NCBI GenBank assembly: GCA_026419785.1
Contig: JAODTK010002888.1
Location: forward strand, 186,001-250,000
Direction of reading: 5' to 3'
Length of the DNA: 64,000 nucleotides
Origin: Sclerodactyla briareus
Taxonomy: Eukaryota > Echinodermata > Holothuroidea > Dendrochirotida > Sclerodactylidae
Shown: in pieces, positions 11,891 through 23,850 of the stretch
Layout of the letters: every line of letters begins with the position of its first letter
Numbering within the stretch: position 1 is the first letter of the stretch
Program-made: the position numbers and the translations under genes
The notes under the pieces: generated by a model
Told to the model about the DNA's origin: nothing
The model's database searches: none
The model's input: only the letters and a program-made list of their open reading frames with translations

Positions 11891-12439
11891 TTATTGTGGG
11901 TGTGACTCCCCCACACCCTTGCACTCGCTACGGCCCTGTTGCCGAGTGTATAGAGAAGATATTGATAGAGACCCGCTATAGCCGAGTATCAGCAATTCAC
12001 ACTTCTTTAAAGACAGCCAGGTACACTCGCCCCTAAGGCTTCTTATACTACGTGTACATGACATGTTGTGAAATACAACTGAGACAACCTCTTTTCTAAT
12101 TTAACTGTATTATATGTGATTCTTGATAATCAAGTCATATTTGCGATCATAGGCTCAGTGTCAGTGCATTGTTTTTAAACGACGACATAAACTGAGAACT
12201 TTAGCGACCGACCGGTTCCGACTTTGTGAGAGGCCATATAATGTAGTGAGGTATACTAGCGATTTTCGCGCCAGTTGTAACCACTAGACGTTACGTGAAC
12301 CGGCTAGCAAACAGCAGTGTATGCACCTGCATCAAAATTGAGTAAAGTGAGGCAGTTCTCACAGGTTAAAATGGTTCACATCAACAGGGTGCGGCGATCT
12401 ATTAACATTATTGGGGGGGGACATATGAGGTCAGCACCA

Positions 12440-13370
12440 TCTGAGCGGAGCGCCACCATGATTGGCCCGTAGCGATACAAGGGATTTTTTTGTTTTACAG
12501 ACTCCCCAGATTGCCGGACAACGGCACTTCCGTTACCATATGGCAGTAAGCAGCATCCCAAAAGTGGCAATGATTTCCCGAATTTTTATTTCAAGAAAAC
12601 TGGGAACTGATCAATGTTTATTCGTTACAATTTGGGCCACCGCCGTTTGTTGACGCGTCGATGACGGTAAAGGATTTTTATTTTTACAGACCCCCAGATT
12701 GCAGAAACGTCACTCCCGACCCCGATGAACAGTGAGCAACGTCCCCAGAATTTGTCAATCAATTTCAAATTCATATTTCAAGAAACTTCTGAAAGCAACT
12801 GATCGATGTCTATTCCTTACAATTTGGGCTAGCCGCCACCATCAGTGGACGCGTAGAGTACATGAAATTTTTTTCGTTTTACAGACCCCCAGATTGCAGG
12901 AAAATTGGCACTTCCCGCGCCGTAACGGCAGTGAGCAACGTCCCTTAAATTGGCATAATTTTTTTCAGAAATTTATATTCAGAAACGTTCTTGAAGGAAC
13001 TGATCGATCTCATTCCTTACAGTTTGGCCAGCATCAGTGAACGCGTAGGGTAAAAGTAAATTTTGAGCCTTACGAATCTCCCAGATTGCCGGAAAACGGA
13101 CTTCCCATGTCTTATGGCAGTAAGCAACATCCCCCAATTTACATAAATTTCAATCTCAAGAACCGCCCTTGAAGTAACCGATCATGCTTATCATTCCAAT
13201 TCGCGCCACCATCAGTTGACGCGTAGCGTACAAGAAAGTATTCTTACGGACTCCCCCATCCCCAGGGTGCATGGAGTGGCCCTTCCCGTGACTTATGGCA
13301 GTAAGGCAATCACTGAAATTGACAATAGATTTCCGAAGATTGATCGAAGGTAATCCTTACGGACATTCTT
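12440..13370. repeat. Tandem satellite, period about 190 bp, five copies
   Basis: The landmark GCCACCATCAGTTGACGCGT, with variants, occurs at about 12452, 12635, 12834, 13026 and 13204, giving spacings of 178-199 bp. Each unit continues with a T-rich TTTTACAGAC stretch, CCCCAGATTGC, a CGGCACTTCC word, GGCAGTAAGCAACATCCC and an AACTGATCGATG word. Copies differ by substitutions and small gaps. A single separate copy lies at about 15450-15600. The open frames inside are broken. TTTTACAG looks like a 3' splice site in each unit, but no exon follows. Confidence 0.8.
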
Positions 13371-14020
13371 CATCGTGGTCTCCATTCCTACCATAGCTAT
13401 GTTTTAGAGATCGTGCCATCGAGGACCCTTCCAATTGGGTTTGAGGCTGCGGCCCGCAGAATTGGAAATTTGCTTAAACGCCACTGTCATTGAAAATGTG
13501 TGCATTTTTCTTGCATTTGTATAAAAGGATTTGAAGCCAGTCAGCAGAACAATTGTGGTCATTTTTCAATTTAATTTTCGTTCAAATTGTTCGTCCAAAT
13601 TCATCCGTCTCAGAATTTTCTCTACGCTTCGCGCCTGTATATGCAATACGTCATCAGTAAACCTCCATACTGGATGACACGATCCCCTGCCCTGTGTTTT
13701 CGTAAATATAGCTTTCATCGTTTTATTAAAAAAAACAGCATGTCAAGCTAGCAAAGCCAATCTGCACAATAATGATCAGAAGTAGACTAAAACTGTGGTC
13801 CGTGTTAAAAATAGCAGTTGGATCCGGGCAATGTTGTAGTGGGGAGAAGGTGGGGGGGGGGGTGCGGACATTGATGTCCCAAACCAAATTCTCCGTTGTG
13901 GGCCTACCCATATGTTTACCACACTGAAGTGACCGTTGGAGAAAAACCATATTTTGCCAGAATCGACACAAATTATTGTATACAGAGCCTATGGGATTAT
14001 AATGTATGCGGAAAAACATG
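13371..14020. other. Intergenic, no gene recognised
   Basis: No conserved coding sequence is visible. The minus-strand open frame at 13726-14082 runs over a G run and has no recognisable motif. Confidence 0.5.
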
Positions 14021-14265
14021 ATACAGCGCGCGCAGCGCGAGTTTTTTGTCATTTCGGCCTTCTTAACGTAACATTTAAGCAATCTAATATGAAATATGGT
14101 AGACTTTATTGTTATGGCCGTACTGTACTTATGATTATCGATTTTTTTTCACCAGCAAAATATTGGGGGGACATGTGATATTATGTCCCCCCCACCAAAA
14201 ATATTGGGGACATGTCCCCCCGTCCCCCCCCCCCCCCCCCCCGTGATCGCCGCCCATGCACATTA
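14021..14265. repeat. GCGCGC hairpin plus GTCCCCCC repeat remnant
   Basis: GCGCGCGCAGCGCG at 14026-14039 is the hairpin word. Downstream, 14150-14265 holds ATATTGGGGGGACATGTG and TGTCCCCCCGTCCCCCC ending in CGCCGCCCATGCA. The same CCCCCGTCCCCC...GCC(C)ATGC arrangement occurs at about 16920-17040 and 18110-18230, so it is a dispersed repeat. Confidence 0.55.
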
Positions 14266-14649
14266 AGCCAGATGACGCTGGTACATTTTTGGCTAGTTCT
14301 TTTCATGTTCTACATTCTGCTGTTGCGCGAGAATACCATTTTTTAGGCACAGTCATGCAGACATTCCACCCAGGGGATATTCCACGAAGTTTATATGACT
14401 GTACGGTACCTGTATAACGAAGAGTCATAGAAAATTATCTGTATCATTGCAATGCCTGGAAAGTGTCTTTGCTGTCACTTCGCGACGATCTGGGAGGTAC
14501 TTTTCCGTACCTACGCGCCAACTATGGTTGTGCTCCATGTTAACAACTTCGCCCACCAGGTTCCAGGATAGAGCTGGCTACGCCCCTGACTTTATACGTG
14601 GATATATTTGAATATAGCATATGTGTGCATAAATTGGATTTAATGTGCG

Positions 14650-14680
14650 TATATATATTCAAATATGTGAATATATTCGA

Positions 14681-14726
<46 letters not shown>

Positions 14727-14747
14727 ATATATATATATATTATATAT

Positions 14748-14800
<53 letters not shown>
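14650..14800. repeat. (AT)n microsatellite
   Basis: About 150 bp of AT dinucleotides with AAT interruptions. The Ile/Tyr-rich frames on both strands are artefacts. Confidence 0.97.
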
Positions 14801-14819
14801 CAACTTTTCAATTTATCAA

Positions 14820-15440
14820 CTGTATAAATTAATAATAGCTTATTACAACCGTTACATGTAAAGCATAATATATAACATACTTCCTCGGTAATGATCATGC
14901 GTGCGCTTATTTGCGGGGTCCATTGAATTTAAACGGGCGGTGAAATCCATACCGTAAATGGGGTAACTTTGGCAGTTTTCTAGGGGTTTTGCCACTTATT
15001 CCGAAAGATTCCGAAAGGTGCAATGAATACCCAGTATTTGTAAAGTTGAAATTTACAATGGGAGTCTTATGTATTTATAGCAATCAAATTCGTTATAAAT
15101 TTGGTGGTGCTTCTGAAACTTAGGGCGTATGTTTCACCAAAAAATAGATTTTAATTTTGGGGCAACTTTGACAGGTATATACAAACACCAGTGTAAGAAA
15201 GGAAAAAAAAAAATATAATCATTTAATTTGGCAAACTTGGATTTTTTGATACATTACAGAGGCTGGGATTCACAGAAAAACGTTTAAAACCCAATTAAAT
15301 ACTTCGTGAGGCAGTGGGGCTTGCAAAATAAATATGCAAATTAGCTCATGAGTCTTCCTATACTTGTTTACAACCAAAACTAACACAGTAATCTATTACA
15401 CCCATCTACTTCTATTTGAAAAATGCCTTTACCCATTTAT
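14820..15440. other. AT-rich intergenic stretch
   Basis: No frame, RNA gene or repeat with clear borders was recognised. Confidence 0.5.
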
Positions 15441-15449
15441 CTAAGCGTA

Positions 15450-15600
15450 GCGCCATCACAGTTGGCGCGTCGCGTACAAGATTTTTTTCCTTTGACAGAC
15501 CCCCCCTAGATTGCAGGAAACGGCACTTCCCGTGCCTTAAGGAACAGTAAATAGCATTCTAAAAAGTAAATTGATAAACAAATTTTTTTTTGGAAAGTTG
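15450..15600 (+). repeat. Isolated unit of the 190-bp satellite
   Basis: It carries AGCGCCATCACAGTTGGCGC, a T-rich TTTGACAGAC, CTAGATTGCAGGAAACGGC and a CTTCCCGTGCC word in the same order as the units at 12440-13370, about 2 kb away. Confidence 0.7.
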
Positions 15601-15946
15601 CTCCAATATTTTGCATAGGGATCAATTTCAAGGTTTTGCATGGGTGCTGTGACATTCTAAAATACGATGCAAGTTAAATTACGGTCACGAAAGAAGCAAT
15701 GGAAATGGGCAATGGCAACAATCACTATGTTTGCGAGAAGAAGCGCAAGATTTGCAGCATCCAACTTGACCAACGACATTGCACTGACCCCTTTTCTGAC
15801 CCATCACTTAGATAGACCTGAAATTCTTACTCAAAGATTACGCCGGCCCCTATTGTTATCTTCTTTGCAGACCTCAGGCGCAGGGAGGGGACACTCCTTG
15901 GGCCAGACAGGTGGGTTAAACTAGTATACACGAAGTTAAACACAAA

Positions 15947-16010
15947 CGCGCGCGATGCGCGCGCCGAGTATTTTCACACTTTCGGCCATTCCATCGAAAA
16001 GTATAGGCCA
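15947..16010 (+). repeat. GCGCGC-hairpin repeat copy
   Basis: A near-perfect GCGCGCGATGCGCGCGC hairpin is followed by CACTTTCGGCCATTCC, matching the pattern of the other copies at 11076 and 14026. Confidence 0.5.
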
Positions 16011-16124
16011 ATCTTTGGATAAAAATCTTCACCTGAATTTCATTCAGGTCTATCGCACGAATTTGTGGCGTTTCCCTCCTCCTCCCTGGGCCCAATCTCT
16101 AATGTGAACTGTGCCCGCAAGACC

Positions 16125-16560
16125 CGCCCCCAACTTTCAACAAGTGGGGTCGCACCCATAAATTGATTGCTGAATACGGGTCCCGCAGTGTGGTAGGGAG
16201 ATGTCTTAGTCCCCCCCCGTCGCCTCAATCTACTTCCCTTCAAAAACAACAGTTTACATTTTTTTTAGGGCTTTACATCGAACTTTTCAGGCATTATTTG
16301 GACTTTTCTTCTTTTCTCTTTTTTCTCTTTTCTTCACTTGAAATTTGATCATGTCCTTTTTTGACAACGCAACTTGTGCCTTCCCTGCGCATTTTCGATG
16401 CCGCACCGTGTGCCCTCATAGTTATAGTTATGCAAACCATGCACTCACTTTCAACAAGTGGTCGCACCCATATAAAAAAAAAACTCACAGATCCCGCATG
16501 TGGTAGACCTACCCCCGTCGCCCAACCTCCTTCCCCAAGGGCCAGTCACTGTGTCTGAAA
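16125..16560 (+). repeat. Direct duplication, about 320 bp apart
   Basis: ACTTTCAACAAGTGG, GTCGCACCCATA, a CCCGCA-TGTGGTAG word and CCCCGTCGCC(C/T)AA occur in order at 16130-16225 and again at 16445-16540. The lower-complexity C/G runs between them vary. No coding content. Confidence 0.6.
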
Positions 16561-17070
16561 GTTGGGGCAATTGGGGTGGGGGGGAGGGTCCGCAGCGCGT
16601 GTTGGGAACCATTTTGTGTGTGGAAAAAATCATTAGGTATGGACGCCTTTCCACCAGTTGTATGTTAGTTTGTTTGTTATTCAACCTGGTCCGCTTTCAG
16701 GCTTTTTTTTTTCAGGACATCATTGTCTGCACGAGGCACATATTGTCCGGTGATGAGATAACCCGTGCCGTGCCGTAGCGCGCAAAAATTTCGAAAATGT
16801 AAGCGGCAGAATACACTCATTCTTGATCCTTTAGTCATTATGCATTTGTTCAAACACCCGTTTTGTGTATATGTCGGATACAGTGTCAGCGATATAAAGT
16901 CGGGCTAAAATAGTGTGAAGGTGGGGGGGGGGGAATGGATGCATTGCGTCCCCCTCACAAAATCGTGTGGTGCGGACGCCCGTCCCCCCCCTCCCGCGTC
17001 CTCCTCCCCCCCCTCGCCATGCAATCGCCGCCCTTGCGGTCATACCTCACACAACCACTCCAACAAGCGC

Positions 17071-17780
17071 AAGTCTAAACATCTTGATAGCTGCAGAGGG
17101 CAAAATTCCTGTGGCGAGTGCACTGCATGTTCTTCACCATCCACATTTATTGTTTGTCCACATTTAATTGACCATTACTGGCATCTGTCATACATGTAAT
17201 GTTTGGAGCATGCCTACCACATTGGCCTAATATTTGATATCAGTGCCTCGCACAAAGTACCCACCGAATAATTCCTAGTCTGTATATTACCTATACGCAT
17301 GCAACAAACCCATCATGTGGAACACTCTTTCTGGCTCACCCAGCCCACAATCTAGTGCGAGTGTGAGGGCAACAAATCATCTCTAGGGTTTTTATTGTCA
17401 ACTATTCTGCAGCACTGGACCTTCTGACAGATAGGTAAACACTGCTCTGCGAGGTGGAGTAATGTAACCAAAACCTCTCTCCCACAGTCATGAGAGCTCC
17501 AATGGAAAGTAGGAATTGGGGTATTGATTGGATTTGACTAAAATCTAATCACAACCTAGGCGAACATAAATGTAGCTCAGTCCTAGCCAGTAAGCGAGCT
17601 TCATCCACCCAAGTTTTCACAGCCGTTGATCGCCATTTACGGTTTAGAATTTATGAATGAACGTGACGAACAGACCAGACGACCTAACGAACTAACGAAC
17701 GAACTGAACGGCCGAACGAACAACACGGACGGAGAGACATGATGACTTGAGAGCTGGCTCTTCCGCGTCAGCTAAAAACA
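17071..17780 (+). repeat. Direct repeat copy 1 (about 0.7 kb)
   Basis: From CATCTTGATAGCTGCAG through CCTACCACATTGGCCTAATA to an ACGAACGA-rich tract and GGACGGAGAGACATGATGACT, the same order of blocks recurs at 19408-20230. Copies differ by many substitutions and small gaps, so the duplication is old. Confidence 0.75.
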
Positions 17781-18099
17781 CATTTTAAGTTTCAATAGTA
17801 GAGGGCAGTCTGGCCGTATAAAAAATAACACGTGACTGCATTTTTACCCGGGTGCCAACGTTACCCCTTTTACGATATATTCGAATATATACTTGTATGA
17901 AATATGTGGAAAATGACCAGCACGACTTCACATACCCGGGAGTCTTCGAGAAATCATTGGTTTTTCCTGGGTCCCCACACTGAATGCAACTGGTCACACT
18001 GCAAACGGGCTCGAGCAGTAGGGCGCGCTATCCGGGATTCGTGACTCGTGACCAGTACAGTTCATGAGCGTCACCCACACGCCTCTTCGAAATTGGAAG

Positions 18100-18235
18100 G
18101 GGGGGGATAGGATAATGGTCACATTTTCAAAATTCTATTGTGGTGCACAATGTTAAATCATATGGGAGCATTGTCAAAACGGGGGGGACATCCCCCCCCC
18201 GTCCCCCACCTGTTGACGGCCCATGCCTACGTGCC
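18100..18235. repeat. GTCCCCC repeat remnant
   Basis: Holds GGGGGGACATCCCCCCCCC, GTCCCCCACC and GGCCCATGCC, matching the remnants at 14150 and 16920. Confidence 0.45.
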
Positions 18236-18404
18236 CTTTACGAATCGAGCTCTGATTTTCCAAACATGACTATTTCAGCAGGTTTTTCCCCACAATAATA
18301 CTCACTACTGCTCTGGACCCCTCCCCCCAACAATTCACTCCCACTTCAACACTTGAATGAGGCCTTGCATTGGAGGCGAGGGAAAAGGGGTTGTCATTTT
18401 TGTC

Positions 18405-19400
18405 TCACCTGACCTTTTGTTCAAGAGAGACATAGTGGTCACTTTGTTGTGTGTGTGTCTGTCTGTCGTCCTCTGTCCGTATGTGTGGTTCGTTATCTTC
18501 TGAACCGTGAAAGCCGTTATGCTGGGACCTTTTTGGGTGGCGGTGCATAAATTTGCATCTTTAATGAAAATTGGCCCGGGAGCTTGTGTACAAATATCTC
18601 TTGATCGGTAATGCATTGGTGTTGCCATTCGGAGTATATAACAACCTAGAAGAGTACCGAATCATAGTTCCTGGCATGATATATGCTAATTAAGTATCTA
18701 ATTTTGCATAATTGCTGCGAATTTTGAATTTTGTTGGATTCGACAAAATCGTGGAGATGGTGTATCTATAGTCCCAATGAATTTTACAGTAGGGACTAGG
18801 TCACCGAAAGGTCAATTTTAAATTTATAATCCCAATTTACCTAGTCCCATTTACATAATTTATGCATATTTTTAAAAAGTTGGTTGATCCTCAAATGAAA
18901 CTTGGTGGAGATGGTTACACCTTTGATCCCGATAATTTAACAACAGTGTAAAGGTAACTTAAAGTCATTTAATGTGAATAATTTGCAGAACTTCACAATT
19001 TTTTTAATTTTGTTAAATGGCCAATTACAATTGGAATGAATGCAACTAGGGTGCTCGTAGAGATTGTCATGGTAATTTTTGGGTTCAGTAATCAAACAAC
19101 ATCTATAGACACGGTCAAAAGGTCAAAGGTCAGTTTTTAAATAAAGGTGCTTATTTTAGGAGTTCAGGCCAAAGAAATAAAAAACTGTCGATTTTTTGGA
19201 TATTTGATAGTTCTCTATCTATCTGGCTACATATACGAAACCAACTCCGCGCCAATCTGACCACACCTGGTCTTAAAGAGTTACAAGGGGCTACAGGTGA
19301 TTTTAAACCTTTTGGTCGATAGCAATAGGGTGTGTGTACTGATTACATCATGGGCCTATGGGGCTTGGTGCATCACATGGATGAGCATTGTTTCACATAA
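18405..19400 (+). repeat. Dispersed element related to the Helitron-like family (copy B1)
   Basis: It begins CACCTGACCTTTTGTTCAAG, AGAGACATAGTGGTC, then GTCTGTCTGTC words, CTGAACCGTGAAAGCC and TGATGAAAATTGGCCCGG-like sequence. The same blocks recur in order at 58925-59350 and begin again at 60518. Inner blocks (AATTTTACAGTAGGGAC, ATTTGCATAATT, AACTTGGTGGAGATGG) also match the inner part of the elements at 31675 and 42815. No protein is encoded. Confidence 0.6.
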
Positions 19401-19407
19401 CAATTGC

Positions 19408-20230
19408 AGTCGGAACGTCTTGTAGCTGCGGAAAGCAAAATCCCGCTGGCGAATACACGGCATGTTTTTCGCCATTTCACTATTTCTTTGTTCGTTTCAC
19501 ATTAACCTGCAACCTTTACTTTGACATTTGTCATACACCATGGAATGACCTGGAACCTGTCTACCACATTGGCCTAATATTTGCTATCAGTGCCCATTCC
19601 TAGCCTGTGGCAGTGACCCTGGAAACCACTTCCCACATGAATGAATAGCTGCATTGTTGACACTCTAGTGATAGTTTGAAACCACTCCACAAGTTACCAT
19701 TAAACAGCATTTGGGAGGGGGAGGGGGGCGCAAGCCCCCCATTTCTAGGTCATCACTTAGAACTTGGACCGAGATGTTAGTGTAAACAAATCTTGTGGAG
19801 GCAGGGGCTAACGTAAACTAGGGCAAGATGTGATAAAGACAAATCCTCTCCCCCTGTGCAAGGTAGGTTTTATTCTCAACTATTTTGAAGAACCGGACCT
19901 TCTGACCGATAAGGTTCACAATGCTCTGCAGAGATGGGTACTGGTAACAAACTTGCTGCAGTAGGAGAGCTCAAATCAAGTTGGAAATTGGGGTAATTAT
20001 TTGGATTTACTTAAATCTAATACACTATGCGAACATGAATGTAGGCTAAGGCTAGCTAGTAGCACGCTTCAATCCACCACCAATTTTTCAACTGATCGCA
20101 TGTTGGTTTAGAAGTTATGATGAACGTGACGAACAGAATGGCCGAACGAAAACGGCGAACGAACGAAACGAAACGAACGAGCGGACGGAGAGACATGATG
20201 ACTTGTGAGCTGCTCTCCCTCAGCTAAAAA
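19408..20230 (+). repeat. Direct repeat copy 2 (about 0.8 kb)
   Basis: Matches 17071-17780 in the same orientation: a GTCTTGTAGCTGCGGA-like start, CTACCACATTGGCCTAATA, an ACGAACGAAACG tract and GGACGGAGAGACATGATGACT. It carries an extra GGGAGGGGGAGGGGGGCGC insertion around 19710. The two copies bracket copy B1. Confidence 0.75.
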
Positions 20231-21130
20231 CCGTCATGTCATCAAAGGTCGTTGCGAGGTCCAGAACTGCCAAATATTAACATTTTCTTTCTGCAATCAT
20301 TTTTATTACTGCGTGTGATATAACTGAAATTTTGGTCATGCTGCTCAGATCAAAGGTAACATATTTTCATAAAAGTCGTTATGTCCATCACAGGTCCATT
20401 CAAGGTCACTTGTATGGACCAAAAATTGTCAAATAATACATTTACTGCAACAAGCTCCAGAGACTGTATGATACCTTTTTAAGAATGGTTAGTCTTGTTG
20501 GGGCACCCTAGCTTGTACCATCATGATGCTGAAATCATATTATTTAGCAGTCTATCAATAAAAAATGTTTTACTCATTTGAACCCCTCAGGCATGTTATT
20601 TTTCACATTCTCCTAACCTATTATTGCCCATCGTGACCGACAGAGATTTCATAAATTGTCAAAACCTGCCTTTTTACCTGAGGTTCACTCAGCCTGGCAT
20701 AAAACCTCTTCTGGGCCCCCTACACTGACCAGATAAAGTGTAAACATTCATTCATTTGTTTACCAACTCCCAGGCACCTATTCAGAATGAATGGTGTCAG
20801 GTCACCCAGGGGTCCCCTCAGTAGCTCTTTGTGTGAGATGGGGGATGGATAGAACTAACTCTCCCTTGTATCTCTTATATAGTCATAGCTTCGGCTACAC
20901 AATAGGGCCTACATGACTCCTGCCAGGGAAGCCTAATTAGATGGCTTATTCCACTCTAGAGAGCGGGATGTGAGAGGGGTGGGTGTGAACTCCCAAGGGC
21001 GGGAGTTGATGGAAGTAGATGTATAAAGGTCATACTCTTTGATGATATAATAGGATAAACTTAGTAGATTTAGGGTCCGTTTACAATTGTTTGGACATAC
21101 AGTAATCTGAAGGGAACTATTAAACCAGTA
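20231..21130. other. Repeat-derived sequence, no gene
   Basis: 20230-20590 contains TCATGTCATCAAAGGTC and CATAAAAGTCGTTATG words shared with the RGGTCA-rich Helitron-related family. 20600-21130 shows nothing recognisable. Confidence 0.4.
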
Positions 21131-21139
21131 TTTATCAGT

Positions 21140-21290
21140 GCTGGAGTCGATTCCTCTCATTCCGAGTCCAAGTCCGAATCCGAGTCATCAGTTCCGAGTC
21201 CGAGTCCGAGTCCGAGTCATCGGCTTCCGATCCGAGTCCGAGTCCGAGACACGTTTCCGAGTCGAGTCCGAGTCCCTCGAGTCCGTATGG
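21140..21290. repeat. CCGAGT hexamer array
   Basis: TCCGAGTCCGAGTCCGAGTC words fill about 130 bp after GTGCTGGAGTCGATTCC. The same word array, with an opposite-strand half, occurs at 24740-24900. Confidence 0.85.
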
Positions 21291-21739
21291 CAAATTTGAC
21301 CTGTACTATTTTACAAATTAGGGCAAACTTAAAATATTGCTATAAATTCGGGCAATGTTTTGAATGCAGCGGCACTGGTCGACAATATACTAACATAACG
21401 AGAACTTTAAAAGAGTACTGGGCTGGGTCATAACCTCATTGCCGAATATCAGAGGTTCTAATGATTTTTACTCTGATATGTGAGATGTACTGGCAATAAT
21501 GACCATACTTTGGGTGCAATAGTTGTCTTGTAGGCCTGACTCCCGGAGCGTACAGGCACCTTCCAATGAAAAATATGACATTATGAATTTGAAAATCAAA
21601 TTTGTAAAATATCGATTGCAATGCATTGAAAAGCATAGAGAATGAAATTGCTCTCTTCCACATTCATCTACTTTTTTTTATGGGCTTTCTTCATCATTTA
21701 ACCCTATCCCCTCCCTGTGAATCACTCTATTAATCAGAG

Positions 21740-21995
21740 TTGTTGACAAGTCCACTACTTTTCGTCAAGTCAAGTCAAGTCACAAGTCAATCATCATCAA
21801 GTCAAGTCAAGTCGCAAGTCGATCATTTTCCTGTCAAGTCAAGTCAAGTCGCAAGTCGATCATTTTCCTGTCAAGTCAAGTCAAGTCACAAGTCAAATTG
21901 TTACAAGTCAAGTCAAGTCACAAGTCAAATTGTTACAAGTCAAGTCAAGTCACAAGTCAAATTGTTCCAAGTCAAGTCACAAGTCATCCAATTAT
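21740..21995. repeat. AAGTC pentamer array, left copy
   Basis: GTTGTTGACAAGTCCAC introduces repeated CAAGTCAAGTCAAGTCACAAGTC words with short spacers (GATCATTTTCCTGT, AAATTGTTA). A second array of the same word in the same orientation lies at 23850-24140. The Ser/Gln/Val/Lys-rich open frame is an artefact. Confidence 0.9.
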
Positions 21996-22369
21996 AACAT
22001 GAGCCATGTTCGTTTATGTTATTCTATTTTCCAGAACACATGATTACGTTCATACCCATACGTGATTTGACAATGCTCTAGAACAGAGTGCAGAGTGCAA
22101 CAACCAGCTGGCATAGGCTACTGCGCGCCACTCTAGTACTTGACCCTCACAATATGACAGCCAACATCAACCAAGACAATGGATGAACCTAATGTGTTGA
22201 CCGATGTCACTCCGATTGCCTAATATAGTCCAAAACGAATTCGTTGTGATGTGCTGGACATCCTTGTAGACAAGGGAAGGGACCCCGCCCCTCCACTCAC
22301 TTGATCAGTGTATTCATTCATCTTCAACGTATCCCTTTATACCTTAGATTACGTATGTACACATGATCA

Positions 22370-22520
22370 ATATGATTGAATTGTGACTAAGGCAAGTGTG
22401 TCGGGCTCTCTTTGCCCATGAGGTTGTGGGCTTGAGCCTAGCTGCCAGCCAGGGTCACTGTGACTGCGGTGTATTGCGAGGGAATACATAGGAACTGCAT
22501 TTACTATCGATGACCACAAA
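22370..22520 (+). repeat. Possible tRNA-derived SINE head
   Basis: GTGTCGGGCTCTCTTTGCCC, ATGAGGTTGTGGGCTTGAGC and a CC pair resemble a tRNA anticodon arm followed by a B-box-like GGGCTTGAGCC. The D arm and tail are not clear. It may be a SINE fragment. Confidence 0.3.
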
Positions 22521-23338
22521 ATGCATGTGTGTCGCTGTGTTTTGCGCTGCCACGGAAATAGCACAGAGTGACACGGAGTCAGAGACTGGACTAGCCCGGC
22601 TATGTCGTGCAACAATAGCATAGTGCTCGCTCCCTGTCATGGAATTGGGAAAAACAACTTTCGTATGTGGAGTCTCTCTATTCTTCATGATCACAGGGTT
22701 CAGGCCTCGATTTTTAGAAAATCCAGGAGAGCACTGTAATGCTTTCCTGGGGACTGCAGGGTGCTCATAGTACTATCATATCATTGGGCTATAGGAGGCC
22801 TCAAACTACCTATTTTCTGTCAACAGACTGGACCAAGCCTAAACTGAAATGCCCATGTTGTGCATAGCCTGTGTAGTTTTCCCATGCCCTGATAGTGGAA
22901 CGATGTATTGTAAACATCGTACATCGTGTGATATGGACGCACAGCGAGCCAACTTCGCGCTAGCCCTGGCGTTCATCACGTCAAGAAATTGTGACGACGT
23001 TAACAAAAGTGAGGAATTAATAATGAATTTTGATTGTGAATAATGTTAAATCAGATGACAATCAGATAGGAGAATGAGATTTCACATTTAGGAGCATGAT
23101 CATAACAAAAATATTTTTGAAGGAGAAAATGGTTATCCGTCGGGCAACCAACTTGGTGAGTTCTGGTTGTCCAGAAGAAATTATGGTCGTCTCGGTCTCG
23201 CGGACGATCGTTTCAGACGACCCTTATTTATTAATGGAGCCAATGGAAGGCCTTGTTAGGCTACATGCATGTATGTGCTGTTGCAGAATGCCTTGCATTT
23301 TTGAGTGGAAACATAACACGTGGCTAGGCGGAGGCGTG

Positions 23339-23347
23339 TTATATAAG
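23339..23347 (+). promoter_or_regulatory. TATA-box-like site
   Basis: TTATATAAG stands about 360 bp before the 2A-like coding relic, after a GC-richer stretch. It is only a sequence match. No transcript start can be placed from sequence alone. Confidence 0.25.
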
Positions 23348-23499
23348 TGCGTGGTGTTTTGACCAATATACATCGTGAAGGTAGCTATTTCCAGCAATTT
23401 CCGCTAAATAAATCAGAGCTGGAATATCCCGCATATGATTTATTCTTAGCGGGAATCGCGCACCTTAGAGTAAACACCAGTCACATGTATAAAATGATC

Positions 23500-23850
23500 A
23501 GAATTGAAATCATCAGGGTTCAAGGGTCTCGTTTCCAAGTTCTTTGGAAGCAGTGCGGACGTACCATACAGCGCTAGCGGGCCTGCGCTGCAGGTGTTCA
23601 GAGCTAGAATAATGATACAGTGTGTGGATGTTACAGTACGTGGCAGTTACACGCGCTTGCGGTTTTCGCGGGGAGCGCGGTCATGTTTGCTCTCTCGCGG
23701 GATACGGAACAGAACCCTGGGTTGGATGATTATCCCTATACGTACAATGTTAATAATATTACGATGTACGGAAGTAGCTCGCTCGATCGGCCGCCGAGCT
23801 GGTTGACGGGTTTGATGAAAAGGATCTTTTTTCCATGTCGGACAAGTCAA
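23500..23850 (+). pseudogene. Unidentified coding relic with degenerate 2A-like motif
   Basis: The frame at 23620-23850 gives a Leu/Ala/Val-rich stretch, then Asp-Thr-Glu-Gln-Asn-Pro-Gly at 23701-23721, then Leu. The ribosome-skipping 2A consensus is D-(V/I)-E-x-N-P-G-P, so the last Pro is Leu here and the second residue is Thr. Known: 2A-like peptides occur in positive-strand RNA viruses and in non-LTR retrotransposons and NLR-type genes of sea urchins and other invertebrates. Upstream, another frame (about 23504-23625) reads a protein-like stretch containing KGLVSKFFGSSADVP, so a frameshift probably splits one former gene. The frame runs into the AAGTC array at 23850. I cannot assign a family; a retroelement, a captured viral fragment and a host gene all remain possible. 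Confidence 0.35.
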
